Shown here in pieces: positions 24,234 through 38,100 of a DNA stretch of 64,000 bases. The stretch comes from Tetradesmus obliquus (taxonomy: Eukaryota; Chlorophyta; Chlorophyceae; Sphaeropleales; Scenedesmaceae). The stretch spans positions 4,402,001-4,466,000 of the forward strand of contig CP126193.1 of NCBI GenBank assembly GCA_030272155.1, given 5' to 3'. Position 1 is the stretch's first letter; each line of letters opens with the position of its first letter. A program made the position numbers and the translations under genes. The notes under the pieces are model-generated. The model saw only the letters and a program-made list of their open reading frames with translations, was not told the DNA's origin and ran no database searches.

Positions 24234-27200
24234 ATGCATGAAGAGGTTCAGCCAGCTGGCATGCTGGATGAATCAGATGAAGCACTTTCTATTGATGTGG
24301 TAGCCGTATCTAACTTGCCGGACCACCAGCTGGTTGATTCATCACCCCAGTCCAGGTGCGCATCTGCTGCATGCATGCTGAGCTGTGTCAATAATGTTTG
24401 TACGACGTTGTACTGCGTGGAACAGCTGAGTGCAACATCATGATGTCAAAAACTCGTACGCCTCTGGGTGTGTTGCAGGGCTGCTGCATGCAGCAAGCTC
24501 ATGACAGTTCGGCTGGACAGCCTGGGCCTTAGTTCCCTGACAGCCAGCGTGCTGGGGCAGTTGTCAGCTTGCAGGAGCTTGCACCTGCAGCACAACCACC
24601 TCACAAGCTGCAGCGCCCTAGCAGTGCTGCCATGCTTATCGTTCCTGGCATTGGCACACAACCAACTGCAACGGGTAGGAGTTGTTGCTGTTTCCAGTGG
24701 ACGTGAAATGGCGCGGCAAACTTGCATCTAATATATCACGCATGCACATTGAGCCATGTACGGCAGCTGCTACATGTAGCATCCTGATCGTGAAGCAACC
24801 TGCAGCTAGTCGCCACTCATTGTACAGCAGCAACCAGCAGGCGATCTGTGGCGTTCAACGCAGCTACTTGTGCACAGCACGTAGCTGTGATGGCATCAAG
24901 GAGTATGGCAGCAAGCTGAGATAGAGCTCAGCAGTATCCGCTTGTACATCTGCTTCCTGCAGGTTGAAGGCTTGCAGGAGCTGACTGGCCTGCTGTTTCT
25001 TGACATCAGCCACAACATGGTGCAGCAGCTGGATGCACAGCAGCTGCCTGGCAGCATCAAGTACTTCAAGGTGAGCCTGTGGACGCGTTGGCCTGCACTT
25101 GGACATGGTAGCAACACCATACAGTGTTGAGATGCTTGCAGGATAGCAACGCAGTGGCCTGGATGGGTGTAGTATGTTGACATACAGTCACACCTGTGGT
25201 GCCTGCTCCCTGCAGGCAGCTGGCAACCCCTGCATGGGCCAACAAGGGCTTGCGCAGCAGCTGGCTCAGCATCTGCCTAGGCTCAGGGAACTGGATGGGC
25301 AAGATGTCAGCCGCAGCACAGCAGTAACAGGAGGTGATGGTCTGCATTTGCCGGCTGATGAAGAGCAGGATGCAAGCAGTGCAGGCAGCAGTGGAACCTC
25401 CGATGCTGAAGACGCAGGCGACAGCTGCGCCATCAGCAGGCATCTAGCTGGGCTGCAGCAGCTGGAGCAAACTTGCAGATCAAGACAGCTGGCCAGTGCA
25501 ATTCGAAGGAGCAGTGGCTGCAGCACCAGCCAATGTGCAGGGCATGTGACAGCTGCATGCGACATAATTGAGCATGGAGAACCAGTCCTGCAATCAGAGC
25601 CTAGCAGCGGCTGGGTAGCAGATGTGCGGTGCTCACAGCAGCTACTACAACGCATCAACAAGAGTTGCAGCAATGCCAGCGGCAACGCACAGCGTGCAGA
25701 AGGGACCCAGCCCAGCTATGACGGGCAGCAAGAGCCCAGCCTGGGACCTGCTGCGATTTTGCGAAAGTCAATCAGTCTTCCAGGTTGCAGGCACAGCAGC
25801 AGCGGCAGCAGCAGTAGCATAGCAGGCACTGCAGCAGGCACCAGTATGTCTGCTAGCCAGCTCACCGCCAGAACCTTGCAAGGTGGCACAAGCAGTGTCA
25901 CCAGAAGTAGCAGAGGTAATACTGGTAACAGCACTGGCGAACACAGCAGCAGCAGCAGCAGCAGCAACACCAAGTTGGCTGGCAGCCAGTGTGTGCAGGC
26001 ACCTAGGCTGCTGTCTAGACCGCAGTCAGCTGGTGGCTACCTGCCAACAAAGCCACGGCTCTGTCCTGCGGCAAGCGCCATTGAGGCAGCAACAGCTGCA
26101 AACCTCGGCCGCAACAGCGCCAGTCCAGCTCTTGTTGATAGAGCTGACAAGGCTGCAGTAGCAGCAGCAGCTGCCAAGCAGCCAGCACCTGGCAAAAGGC
26201 TGCAGCGGCAGCAGCAGCAGCAGCAGCAGCAGCAGGCTGCTGTGCAGCAGCACATGACAGGCAAGCCTGGTGCGCATCTGACCAGCTTCACAAGCAGCAA
26301 GCCGATCACCAACACTGGCCAAGCGCGCAGGCAGGTAGCAAGTACCAGCAGCATTGACAGCCAGGCAGCTGGCAAGATGAGCACTCACCAGGGTGGCACC
26401 AGCAGTAGCATCAGTAGCACAAGCAAGCTTGTCCCCCGCAGTCAAAGCCAGTCACATAATAGTAGCAGAACCAGCACCCAGACAGGCAAGGCGAAGCCTC
26501 ACGTCACTGGCACGCAAGGCAGCACACCCAAATCTGGGCACGCTGGCAGCAAACCCACAAACAGCAGCAAAGGTGTAGCAGCAACAGCAGCAGCAACAGC
26601 AGCTGTCAGCGCTCTGTCTGGCCAGCACCAAGGCAGTGCAGCACCACGGCGCCTGCCCTCTCTTCAAAAGACTATCATCAAGCATGAGCAGCAACCCAGC
26701 CAAGAGCACTCTGCAAAGCGCGAGGCTGGACAATCCAGCAGCAGCTGCTCTGCAAGGCCAGCCAGCGCTGGGCTGCGACTGGCACCTGTGCAGCACCCCG
26801 CGCTGTCGGCAGCATACGTGCAGCGCAGCAGCTGTAGCCGTGGCAGCAGCAGCAGCAGTGGTGGCAGCAGTACAAGGCCGAGCACATCGGCAAGCAGTGC
26901 ATCTGCAGACGTCCAGCATGCAACCCGTGCCCTGAACAGCAAGGAGAGTCAGCCCAGCACAACAGCAGAGGAGATGCTGAGTGGGAGTGAGCTGGCACAG
27001 TGTGCGGCCAGTGACACGCTGCCAGCGGCTGCTGACAGTGTGGCAGTGCAACTTCCTGCAGCTGAGGATCGATGCCAGCTTCTGCAGGGCTGCGTTGCAG
27101 CAGCCACTCCAGCAGCTGGAGCCATGCCTTTTGATGCAGACATGCTGAACGCTGTAGCTGCAAACGGTGTCTTGGCTATCAGCAGCACTGCCGCTGCCAT

Positions 27201-27939
27201 ACAGCAGCGATCAAAGCAGCGAGCAGCAGAAGCACGGCAGCAGCAGGCGCAGGAGCAGCAGCAGCAGCGGCAGCATCTCGAGCAGGGCATCAAGCAACTC
27301 AAGGAGAGGGGTGCGTTGCTGATGCGCGCTGGGCTTCCAGGTGGCAGCAGCAAGGGGCAACTGGCTGCAGCAGCAGGGCCGCGGCCAGGTTGCCTGCTAC
27401 CCGCATCAGCTGACACTGTTGCAGCAGAGGTTGCCAGCAGGGCTGAAAGGCTGAGGGCCCGCCTGGCTGCTGCAGGCTTGCAAGTGCAGGAGGCAGCGGA
27501 GGCAGCAACGGCTGGCCCAGAGGCACCAGATGGTGCTGTTGCAGCAATGACAGGGTGCTATGAACAGGAGGACACCGCGGTCAGCAGCAGTGGCGCCAAC
27601 AACATGTTCAGCAGCGACGACGAGGCGGTCTGTGCATCACCTGCGCAGCAGGCCCAGGCAAGCCCTGCAGGGTCAGTGCCTGAGCTGCACGCCGACATCA
27701 ACGAGGATGCACTAGAAAATTCAGCGTCGGCAGGCAGTGACAGCAGCAGTGACTCGGAACTGGAGAGTCTGGTGGCGCGCATGTTCAAGCCAGCTGCGCT
27801 GCCAGACTGGACCAGCAGCGGTGAGGCAGCAAGCTTCAGTCAAGCTGGCGCAAGCAGGGCAAGCAGCGAAGCCGCGACAGATAGCGATGATGAGACTTTC
27901 CGCCACATGTTTGCGGTGTCGCTGCCACCTGGCTTGTGA
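24234..27939 (+). CDS. LRRC46-like leucine-rich-repeat protein with a very long low-complexity tail
   Basis: Four exons: 24234-24355, 24479-24674, 24963-25070, 25216-27939; phases fit and give 1049 residues. After an acidic N-terminus come SDS22-type leucine-rich repeats: LDSLGLSSLTASVLGQLSAC, RSLHLQHNHLTSC, LSFLALAHNQLQRVEGL, GLLFLDISHNMVQQLDAQQL. An LRR cap follows (AAGNPCMGQQGLA ... LPRLRELDGQDV). The order and the exon layout resemble animal LRRC46, a sperm-flagellar protein, and related axonemal LRR proteins. The remaining roughly 850 residues are Ser, Ala, Gln and Gly-rich, encoded by one 2.7-kb exon full of CAG/AGC codons. A more normal acidic C-terminus (SDSELESLVARMFKPAALPD) ends the protein. 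A ciliary role is inferred from the family only. Confidence 0.75.
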
Positions 27940-30022
27940 TGCATTGAGTGTGACTGGCCAGTTTACTATGTGTGTCGCTTTGGTGATGTAGCTATAGCTG
28001 CCCGTTCAACAAGCCGATGATTGGCAGGTACCGTGATGCTGTCACTTGTTGCCGACACCATGCTGTGTAGGGTACACGCAAGCACCGTGGCAGCTGTGAG
28101 GGCCACCATGCATGTTCCTGTGTACATATGTTTGCAGGGTTCAGAAGGCCAGTGCATTGCGCTGACAGAAACAACAGTGCAGTTGTGTGACCATTGCTTT
28201 GGGTCTGTATTTTGCTGTCTCCAACGACACTCGGAGAGAGGGGCTGGGGTTCAGGTGGCTGCTGACCAAGGGTAATGGGCGGGAATGATCGTGCAAGCAC
28301 CATTGAGCAGTGCTCCTTCCACCTTTTGTCCAGTTGTGTGCCGCACACGGCTGAGCCGATGGCTATGTTACTGTGGCTCATGAAATACATTTGTCCATTC
28401 GTAATGTGCATGTTCAGGTCATGTTCTAGTGGACGTCGACATGCAGCAACTGCATGACATGCGCGTTGCCAGTGGGCTGTTACATGAACATTTCCCAGCA
28501 GTTACCTCAGGTGCATATGCATTCAGCGCTGCGTCCTTCTAAAAAGATCTGCATGGCATACTGCCATCACCAACTGGTGAGAGCGCATGCTGCCAGGCGC
28601 AAGCTTGGGCACATTGAGGTGCACGATGTGCGCTTGTATGGCATACAGCAAAACTGTTCAAAGCAGGATTTAGTTTCTGCCTACATGCAAGGTGACACTC
28701 ATCTGCTGCAGCTGCTGAAGTACAGGTATAGCAGCCCGACATCACACGCCTGCACAGGCACACACCAACTCCCTCCATCTACAGTGTTGGTCAAGCTTGC
28801 ACCCAACTGCAAGGCACACAGCCAACAACAGCAGTGCCAACACAGACACAGCGTGCTCCAAAGTGCCTGCGGGCCGAGCCCCAGTGTACACACGTCTCTC
28901 TGCTAGCAGCCTCACTCTGTGCTACTTCTATCAAGACCTGGGCCGACTGCCGCAAGTCACACCAACCAACTGCAGCACGCGTGCCCTTGATGTTGCACGC
29001 ACAGTGGCAGCAGCAGCCAATCATGTGTGTCTTCATGAATGTCAACACACCAGCTGCAAGCACCTGGACAAATTGCATGCCAAAGACGGTCACTACGGCA
29101 GCACAGCTAGCGCTTGGCTCAGCTGATCTGCGCCCGCCACTATGCCGCATGTTTTGTGCAATGGCACCCACAGCAACATAGCGCCGAACCACTTGCGTAG
29201 TGGGCACAATTCGGCGCAATTACAACATACTGTCACTCCCATCTTGGGCTACTACGCTTCAGCTGCAGCAGCTGCCCTGCTGCCTGCAGCTAGTGCAAAA
29301 GGTCAAAACAACAAAGGAATACCAACAACCGCAGTGGTGAAGGTTGCAGTATCTGATACTTGGCAATCAAATGCAAAAGACGCGTGGCGCTGACCCCCTG
29401 CCAGCTGCTGCTCAGAATATATAAGGCATATGAACACGTCACAACCCAGCAGGCCATCACCCTGTAGTGTTAGCGTTCCTGTGTCCAGAGAGCACACAGC
29501 ATCTGAACAACTGGTCAAGGACAGCACGGCTGGCAGCGAGGCATGCGTCATGCCCAAAGTGCAGCATGTCCACAGCCTGTAACTCAGCCATCTAGCACCT
29601 AACAACCACAGCGACAAAGAGGGCACACAGCTGTTGAACCCCCTGCTGGGTTCACGGATCAGCTAGCCACCTGCAGCCACACACAACTCTGCACATCAAC
29701 ACCTGCTGCAGATATAAGCTCACAACAAGCTAGCACACACACACAGCCTCACACTGCGGAACAGCTGTGCATGCAAGCTGCGCAAGTGTCAGGCACATCC
29801 AAGCCTGCCTAGTACTCAACTCCTGCACACAACAAGCCCCAAACCCTCCCTGCATCAGCACCCTGATGTGTGCTGTGCCAGCTGCAGCCCGCAGCGCACA
29901 ACGCTGATGCCCAAGAGCGCAGCACACACAACAGCTGACAGACTGAGCCAGCAGCTGATGCTGATGCTGCCGAGCCCCTGTTGATCCCACCCCTGCAAGC
30001 TGACGCCGCCCGCAAGCCTGCC
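27940..30022. other. Convergent 3' region between LRRC46-like gene and pyruvate carboxylase
   Basis: No gene is firmly supported. On the plus strand, about 28540-28726, one stretch looks more coding than its surroundings (HIEVHDVRLYGIQQNCSK, then a GTATAG donor), but no start, acceptor or family was identified. TTACA at 29220-29224 may be the poly(A) signal of pyruvate carboxylase on the minus strand. Confidence 0.35.
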
Positions 30023-33000
30023 TCATCGCTGCGCAGCAGCTGACTGCGGCTGCTTGGCTGCGTCGCCTGTGCCTGCGCTGCCGTTGCTGCTGGGTGTGTT
30101 GGGCCGAGTAGCTTCCCCGTCAGACACAGCCAGCGGATCGCCATCAATCGTGGTCAGCGGCGGCGCGGACGGCGACGCTGCATCAATGTACACGATCAGA
30201 TCGCCTGCATCCAGGTTATCCGCCTTCACGACCGCCACCTGCGTCACCACGCCTGCAATAGGCGCGCACACAGCTGTCTCCATCTTCATGGCAGACAGCA
30301 CTGCCAGCTGCTGCCCTGCGTGCACTGGCTGCCCTGCCTTGACTGACACCTCAATAACAGACCCTGCCATGGGTGCTCCCACGCTGCCCAGCACTCCCAC
30401 ATCTGCCTTCTCGCGGATGGCCTTCTTGCCGAGTGCCTCAAGGCTGCGCTTGTCAACCACTTCGACAACACGCGGCACGCCGTTGGCCTCAAAGTAGACC
30501 TCCCGCTTGCCGCTGTCCTGCAGCTCGCCCGCTGCCTTGAGCTTGATGTGCGTGCTCACACCCTGCGCAGGCAGGCGGCAGGTGCGGCGCAGCAGATGCA
30601 CAGGTGGGTTGGCAGCAGGGGACGCCATGCATACAGCAAGCAGCAGCAGAAGACCAGGCCGTGGGCTGCAGAGCCCCCCCCCCCCCCCCCCGTTCATTCA
30701 TCCAGGTCTGATAACAAGCGCCTGGGTTGCTGCTGCACGTACACGCTTCTGTGCACTTCAGCTTTGCCATTTGCTGGTAAAAGGGGACTGACAGTGACGT
30801 TCACTGCGTGCTGCTGAGTGTGCCCTTGCCGCACCTTGCTGAGCTCAATCTCAACCTCCTCATCCTCCCGCAGGGGCACCAGGAAAGCCCTTGTGGGCAG
30901 CTTCTCAATCAGGTCACTGTAGCGCAGCACGTGCGCCTGGTACTCCTCAAAGACCTTGGGGTACAGCGCAGCGCTCAGCACGTCGCGCGGGCTGACGTTG
31001 GCCTTGCCGTAGCGCTCCACCAGGCGCGCCTCCAGGTTGTCCAGCTCCATGGGGGGCATGCTGGCGCCCGGCCGGCCCTCAATGGTGGGCTTGCCCTGTA
31101 AGTAAGGAAAATGGGAGATGGCAGCAGACGGGATGGAGTTACAGTCATTGGAAGACAAGCATATAGTGATCCAGCTCCCCCCTGGGGAGCATGCTGCGTC
31201 TGGCCGGCCCTTGACAGTGGGCTTGCCCTGTAAATGAGGTAGGTTTGTGAGGCAGGCAGTGAAAATAATAGCAGTTGAGAGATCAGAAGCACCTCATTCA
31301 CTGTGCGCAAGCTTGCGACGCCTGGGATAGACTGCTGGCAGCACAGCCGTTCCGCCTCCAGCCAAGATAGATCTTGTTTCCTTTTCCTGCAAGCATGTCC
31401 TGCAAGCGTTTCCTGCAAGCGGCGCGCCGCACCTTGAGGATCTTGCTGCGCAGCGGCTCCGGGAAGCCGAAGCTGGGCTGCCCGATGTATCCCTGCATGA
31501 ACTCCACCACGCTGCCGGGGAAGGACAGCGTGTCTGCCTTCTCAACAAGACTGTGCTCGTCCAGGTCGTTCTGCACCATGAACTGCGCGAGGTCGCCCAC
31601 CACCTTGCTGCTGGGCGTGACCTGCAGGAGGCACAGCAGGGATGCAGCAGGGAAGCAGCAAAGCAGCAGAATGTCATCAAACGCACAAGACAGCAAGTTA
31701 CACCTTGCAGCACAGGCACAGCTATGATTCAGCACAACTCCAGGATGGCCTTTGGCAGTGTTTCTCAGCTGCCATGCATCCCATGCCAAGCATGTGACCT
31801 ATGAATAGCTGATAGCGCTGTCCTGCAAGCTGCATGCACCTGCTGCTGCAAACACTCCTTTCGTCCTTGCTGCCGTTGCATGCTGGGGCTGCATGCTGGT
31901 GCTGCGTGCTCCCGCGCACCTTGACGATATCGCCCAGCGCCCTGTTGGCTGCCGCGTAGCTCTGCTGCACCTTGCCCCAGCTGTCACCCAGGCCCAGGCT
32001 AGCTGCCTGGAACTTGAGGTTGGTGTACTGGCCGCCAGGCATCTCGTGCTGGTACACGTCGCTGCTGCAGTAGCGCATGTTGGACTCAAAGGGCGCATAC
32101 AGGTCACGCGTGGACTCCCTGCAGGACGACAGTTGGCAGGCAGCAGCACAAGGGATGCATTGTGATATCGGCGCTGCAGCTGCATCTACCTGGCGATATT
32201 AACACAGCACAGCACCAACCAAGATGACTTGCAGAGTCTGTTGCAGACGTTATAAAGCAGCAAAAGCATGCAGCAAGCTCGCAGCAAGCTGCGCAGCGCA
32301 GCGACGCACCAGTAGTTGCTCAGCAGCAGCATGTGGCGTGGTTTGATGCCGGTGTCCAGCTTGGTGCCTGCCAGCGAATTCACGATGGCTCCCATGCTGG
32401 GCTGGCTGGTGAGGCCGCTCATGCTGTCAATGGCACAGTCCACGATGTCTGCGCCAGCCTCAGCAGCAGCGATCTGCGTTGCCACGGCAGTGCCTGCAAG
32501 GCAGCAGAGCACACAGCATGCGACGGTCAGCCGCAGTTGTTGGTATCCATTGCTTGCTCCGCAATGTTTCGTCCTGACCGCAACACATCACAACATCGTC
32601 ACCCCAGCCGCACGGCGTCATTGCTCCCTTGCCAGCCCGCCTGCCGCACCTGCGCTGTCGTGAGTGTGCACGTGGATCACGAGGTCGGGGTAGCGCGCGC
32701 GCAGCGCCCCCACCAGCTCTGTGGCTGCCTTGGGCTTCAGCAGGCCTGCCATGTCCTTGATGCCCAGGGAGTGGATGCCGTGGTCCACCATCTGCTCCGC
32801 AAGGTCCATGTAGTAGTCCAGCGTGTACTGCAGCAATACAACAAAGCAGTGCGGCAGCATGATGCAGGATATTGTGATTTCGCGTAAGGGCTCCATGTAG
32901 TAGTCCAGCGTGTACTGCCTAAGATAAGAAACAACAGCAGTGCAGCAGCATGATAACGGGATGTGTAAGGCAGGGTAGGAGCGAAGGCATCAACAAGCAC

Positions 33001-35140
33001 TCTAGCCACCAGCCAGCTGGATGTCCAGCGCGTGGAGCCGGTGTGTAGCAAAAAGCACACGGCAGCAGACCAGGCACTGGCGAGATGATAGACCTGCTCC
33101 TGCTGTTGAATGCTCAGGTGTTTTCAGTCCATCACGCCGCTGTGCAGCGTGGGGTTTGCCGACTCACCCGTGTCCTGCTGGGGTCTGACAGGTCGCCTGT
33201 GTAGCAGATGGTGCCCTCTGCAATGCCCCCGGCTGCTGCCACAGAGTCGATTCCAAACTTGAGGTTGTCGATGTAGTTGAGGGAGTCAAACACGCGGAAG
33301 ATGTCAATACCAGACACGCGCGCCTGGCGGCAGAAGTCATCGACCACATTGTCAGGGTAGCTGGTGTACCCCACAGCGTTGGCGCCGCGCAGCAGCATCT
33401 GCGGCAGCAGCAGCAGCAGCAAGAGGGTTAGGCAGGGTTGGGCTGGTGTCAGCAGAAGGGTGAGAAGAAGCAGCAGGAGGTGTGGAGAGGAAAGCAACCT
33501 TCCGGCATGCGGGTGCTGCCAGCACTCCTGCGCCTACTGCTCTCGCTGGAGTCGCAACTGCTGCACACTTCTTCAGGCTGCATCTGCTGCTTCTGCAGCT
33601 TGTGCATGCGGTTGTTTGAACCAACACATCTCAACACCCAGCTGCTGCTGCCTGGCCACCCACCTGGAAGGGGATGTTGGGGATCTGCTCCCTCAGCTGC
33701 TCTAGGCGCCGCCAGGGGCACTCATGCAGGAAGCGCAGCGCCACATCAAAGGTGGCACCACCCCACATCTCAAGGCTGCCTGCGCCAGCCAGGATGTGTG
33801 CTGTGGCTGGCGCTGCCTTGAGCATGTCGTGCGTGCGCATGCGCGTGGCCAGCAGCGACTGGTGCGCATCACGCCTGTTGTTGTATGTTGTTGGTGGCGG
33901 GGGCAGCAGCAGCGGGTGCACACGGCAGTCAGTCAGCATATGCGTGGCAGCGGCAAACGGCGTGGCTATTGTGGAAGGCGCAGCAACACTGGGATGGCAT
34001 GCGGCGCCGTGCCGGCCAGGGCCCTCGCACACAGCCACTGCCACACCCCGCACCACCCAAACTAGCAGCATCTGCTCCTCGCAAGGCTTGCGGTGCACCT
34101 CAGCATATGCCAGCCTGCTTCAAGCCTAACACTCTGCTCATCGCATGCTGTTCCTCTGCGCTCACATGGTGGTGTCTGTCAGCAGCAGCCCCTGGTGCGC
34201 GCGCACCGCCTTGGCCCAGCCCTCAGGCCCCTCCCTCAGGTACACCTCGCGCCAGCCGTGCAGCGGCTGCCCAGCCAGGTCAGCAGGCAGGCTTGGGGGC
34301 GGCGGCGCATACTTGCTGGGTGGGGCGCCGATTGCGCCGGGGTGGTCGGGGCCGTTCACCACCTGCAGCACGACGCACCAAGTAGTCCGTGTTACAATCT
34401 GTTGTTATTGTATAAGGGCGTAAGCTGGCGACGCTGATGTGCAGCTGCTATGCGGTGCTGGTGTGCTGCTTTTGGACTGGCGCTTCTCTGTGGTAAGCAG
34501 GCCGCGCCATATTGCTCCCCTCTGCGCCTGTTGCCAGCAACGCAGCTGCCGCTTTGTTTCCTGCAAGAGGAGAGTTTCTTATCTTATTTATCCGGCCCCT
34601 CTTTCTGCTACCAATGCAGTATGTTTTGGCTGTCGCAGGCCTGCCAGCTCACCATGTCTGCCAGGTACAGCAGCAGCTTGTTGGCGCGGATGTTGGAGTG
34701 GCCCTCAAACTTGAACAGCTCCTTGGAGTGCGTCTCAATGAAGCCAGTGGTGGCAGCGCCAGCCAGGAACACCGGGTGGCGCAGCACATTCTCCATGAAG
34801 GGGATGTTGGTCTTGATGCCGCGGATCTGTTGACAGCACAGATGGCAGCAAGCAGCACACATCACCACATTAGGGAAGGGACCACAGCATAGGGCACCCG
34901 CACGCTTTCTTAACCGCTGCAGTGATTGGTGTAGCAACCGGCGCCGAGCATGCACAGCCAAACAGCAGGCGCACAGTTGCTTGCACCAGGTGCAGACTTA
35001 AGCCTCACGTGCTGTGGCCTCTTTTACAGGTAACAAGCACTGCACACACATAGGCAACACTATGCCGAGTCAACGCAGCTCTTCAAAACCCAAATGCTGT
35101 GCGTCTGCTGCAGCAACCCTCTCAATCACAGCCAAAGCAC

Positions 35141-35186
<46 letters not shown>

Positions 35187-38100
35187 CCCACCTGGAACTC
35201 CTGCAGCGCGCGTGCCATGCGCTGCACCGCCTTGTCAAAGGTGGGCGCGGTGGAGATGACCTTGGACAGCAGCGAGTCATAGTAGCGGCTGATGACGTTG
35301 CCAGCTGTCACCGCGCTGTCCAGGCGGATACCTGGGCCGCCGGGCGGGCGGTACGCCTCCAGGCGGCCGCTGTCCGGCTGCAGCAGCAGCACACGCCGGC
35401 CATGGCACAAGTCAGCACACCAGGACATATAAGGTGCACGCAGTGCACTACCAAGACCCGAAATTTGTCACATGTTGTATGCACATGTAGGCACAGCAAA
35501 AATGCCCCTTCTTGCAGCTGCAACTGGTCACTTGGTCAAACATGGTCAAACTCAACATGATGATAGACGTAACGTACCTGGAAGTTCTGCTCGGGGTCCT
35601 CGCTGGTCACGCGGCACTGGATGGCGTAGCCCTTGGGGGCAGGCACTGCCGCCTGGCTGGGCAGGCCCAGCTCAGCCAGCGAGGCGCCACCAGCAATCTT
35701 GATCTGCGTCTGCACGATGTCGATGCCTGTGATCTCCTCCGTGACGGTGTGCTCCACCTGCAGCGCAGAGAAACACAGGTTTAATGATAAAGTTCACATC
35801 AAGAGCAGTGGCAGCTTGGACGCGAGAAGTGCAGCCATGTTGTGCGCGAGACACAGGAGGCGTCCACACTAGCAAGTGATCCGCTGCGATAAAGTAACAC
35901 GTGTGATACACGCAGCAAACACACTGATCACGGGACAGGTGAGAGCAGCACATGTCCAGAGTTGACTGTTGCAAGGCGCCGTCCTGCTGTGGAACAGAGC
36001 AGCCAGAAGGGCCGCGCATATGACAGCAGGCTGCGCTGCGCATTCGGCGCATGTCGCTGCTGCTTCTGCCCTGCCGAACGTTTGCAGATGTCTGCTGCTG
36101 CTGCCGCTGCTGTGCCGTCGCACCTGCACGCGCGGGTTGACCTCCAGGAAGTAGTGCTTGCCGTGCTTGTCCACCATGAACTCAACAGTGCCTGCAGCAG
36201 CAGCAGCAGCAGGAGCAGCACACAACACAACCAGCAAGACACACAGCAGCAGTCAGCACCACTCAAAACAGTAGCCCATCCAAGAGCCCCAGGCCGACTT
36301 GCCGCTGCATGCCTCTGCACCATCCCCCAGCGTCCATTGCTGCCGCAAGTGCTGGTGCAAGTTCAGCTGCGCCGCTGCTCTGTCCAGCTGCGTCTTTGTA
36401 CTGCAAGTGCCTAGCCTGCTGCTGTGTGCTGGTGCGCAGTGTGCTGCCGCCTGGCTGCTGACCTGCGTTCCTGTAGCCCACGTGCTTGGCCAGCTTCACT
36501 GCATCAGCATACAGCGCATCTTTGATGCCCTGGGCCAGGGAAGGCGCCGGCGCAATCTCCACCACCTGGGTTGAAGCAGAATGCAGGGGAGGCACACGCA
36601 AGCAGAGCATGGTCAGTGGCAGTGAGCAGCAACGCAGGCGGGACCCAGCGCTCAGGCGTCTACTGCATAGCGCACATGCGCACAAACGTGCAACAAACAT
36701 GGGATATGATGCCTTAGGGCAGCGCTGGCCCGTGCTGCCCTGCCACTGCTGTGTGTGTCCATGTGCAGGTGCAGCGCAAAGTTCGCTGCCCCGCCTTGCG
36801 TACGCTGCTGCCCCTGACGCTGTCTGCTGCTGCCGCTGCGCTGCTCTCCCCTCTACACATTCTGCTGCTGCTGCTTGCTGTTCACACCTTCTGGTGGTGG
36901 CGCTGCACGCTGCAGTCGCCCTCATGTCGGTTCACCACTACTACTACTACTGTTACTGCGCCCTGCTGCCCTCCACCCTTGAATGTATGCACATGCAAAA
37001 TTGGAGAGCACCGGCCGGCGCTGCAGAATCAGCAGCCTGGCAAGCTGGCGCCCCTGGTGCTGCACACCGCTGCCGCTGCACTGCTCTTGCCACTACGCAG
37101 TTGCAGCTGTCTCCTGGCTGCTGCCGCCGTGCCGCACCTTCTGGTGGCGGCGCTGCACGCTGCAGTCGCGCTCGTAGAGGTGCACCACGTTGCCGTATGA
37201 GTCAGCGATGATCTGGATCTCGATGTGGCGCGGCTCCTCCACATACTTCTCCACAAACATGCTGCCATCGCCAAAGGCGGCCTTGGCCTCGTTGCTGGCG
37301 CGGTTGAACAGGTCAACCATCTCAAAGTCTGCACACAGAGGGGCGCAAAGGTCAAAAAAGAGATATGAGCATATCGTATGATGACAGGCACAGTGTTTGG
37401 CACGTCCAGGCTGCTGAACAGGCCCACCATCTCATAGTCTGCACGCGCAGGCCCGCAAAAACAGACAGACATGTAAGCATAGAACTAGCGATGTGAGCAT
37501 AGCAGTAGATGACAGGCACTCTTAAGCTGCACCCCCTCATTCAATTGCTGCAGCCACCCGCATGCCCTGCTACTACGCTTCATCTACATGCTGTCACCTG
37601 TCATACTTGCTGCACTCTGCCGCCTGCCGTTGCTGCTGCTCACCGTTGCGCACCACCCGCATGCCCCTGCCTCCACCACCCATGGAGGCCTTGAGGATGA
37701 CAGGGTACCCAGCCTCCTCAGCAAAAGCCAGCGCCTCCTCTGCTGACTCAAGCGCCTGGTTGGTGCCCGGCACAATCGGCACGCCGCATGCAGTGGCTGC
37801 GCGCCTGGCAGCAGTCTTATCACCCATGGCCTGTGCGGACACACATACAGCAGCAGCAGCAGCAGCAGCAGCAGCACACGCTGAGTGGCTGTGGCAATTA
37901 TGCTATGGCACGTGGGCTTTGCGCCAGCTGCTACTGCGGCCGTGCGACTGCTGCTTGCCTTTGCCAAAAGCTGCGGCGGCAGCATCCGCTGGCTGTGGCA
38001 GCTGCCGTGCGTGCTGCGTGTCACTGGCGCCAGCACTCCAGCCTGCTCAAGCCTGCAACACTTGCTGCCGCCTGGTTGGAGGGCAGCTGAGGGCCCCCGG

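Noticed and set aside
28454-28906. 150-residue plus-strand frame after the LRRC46-like gene
   Set aside because: Part looks coding, but without a recognised family, acceptor or confirmed donor partner it is not called as a gene.
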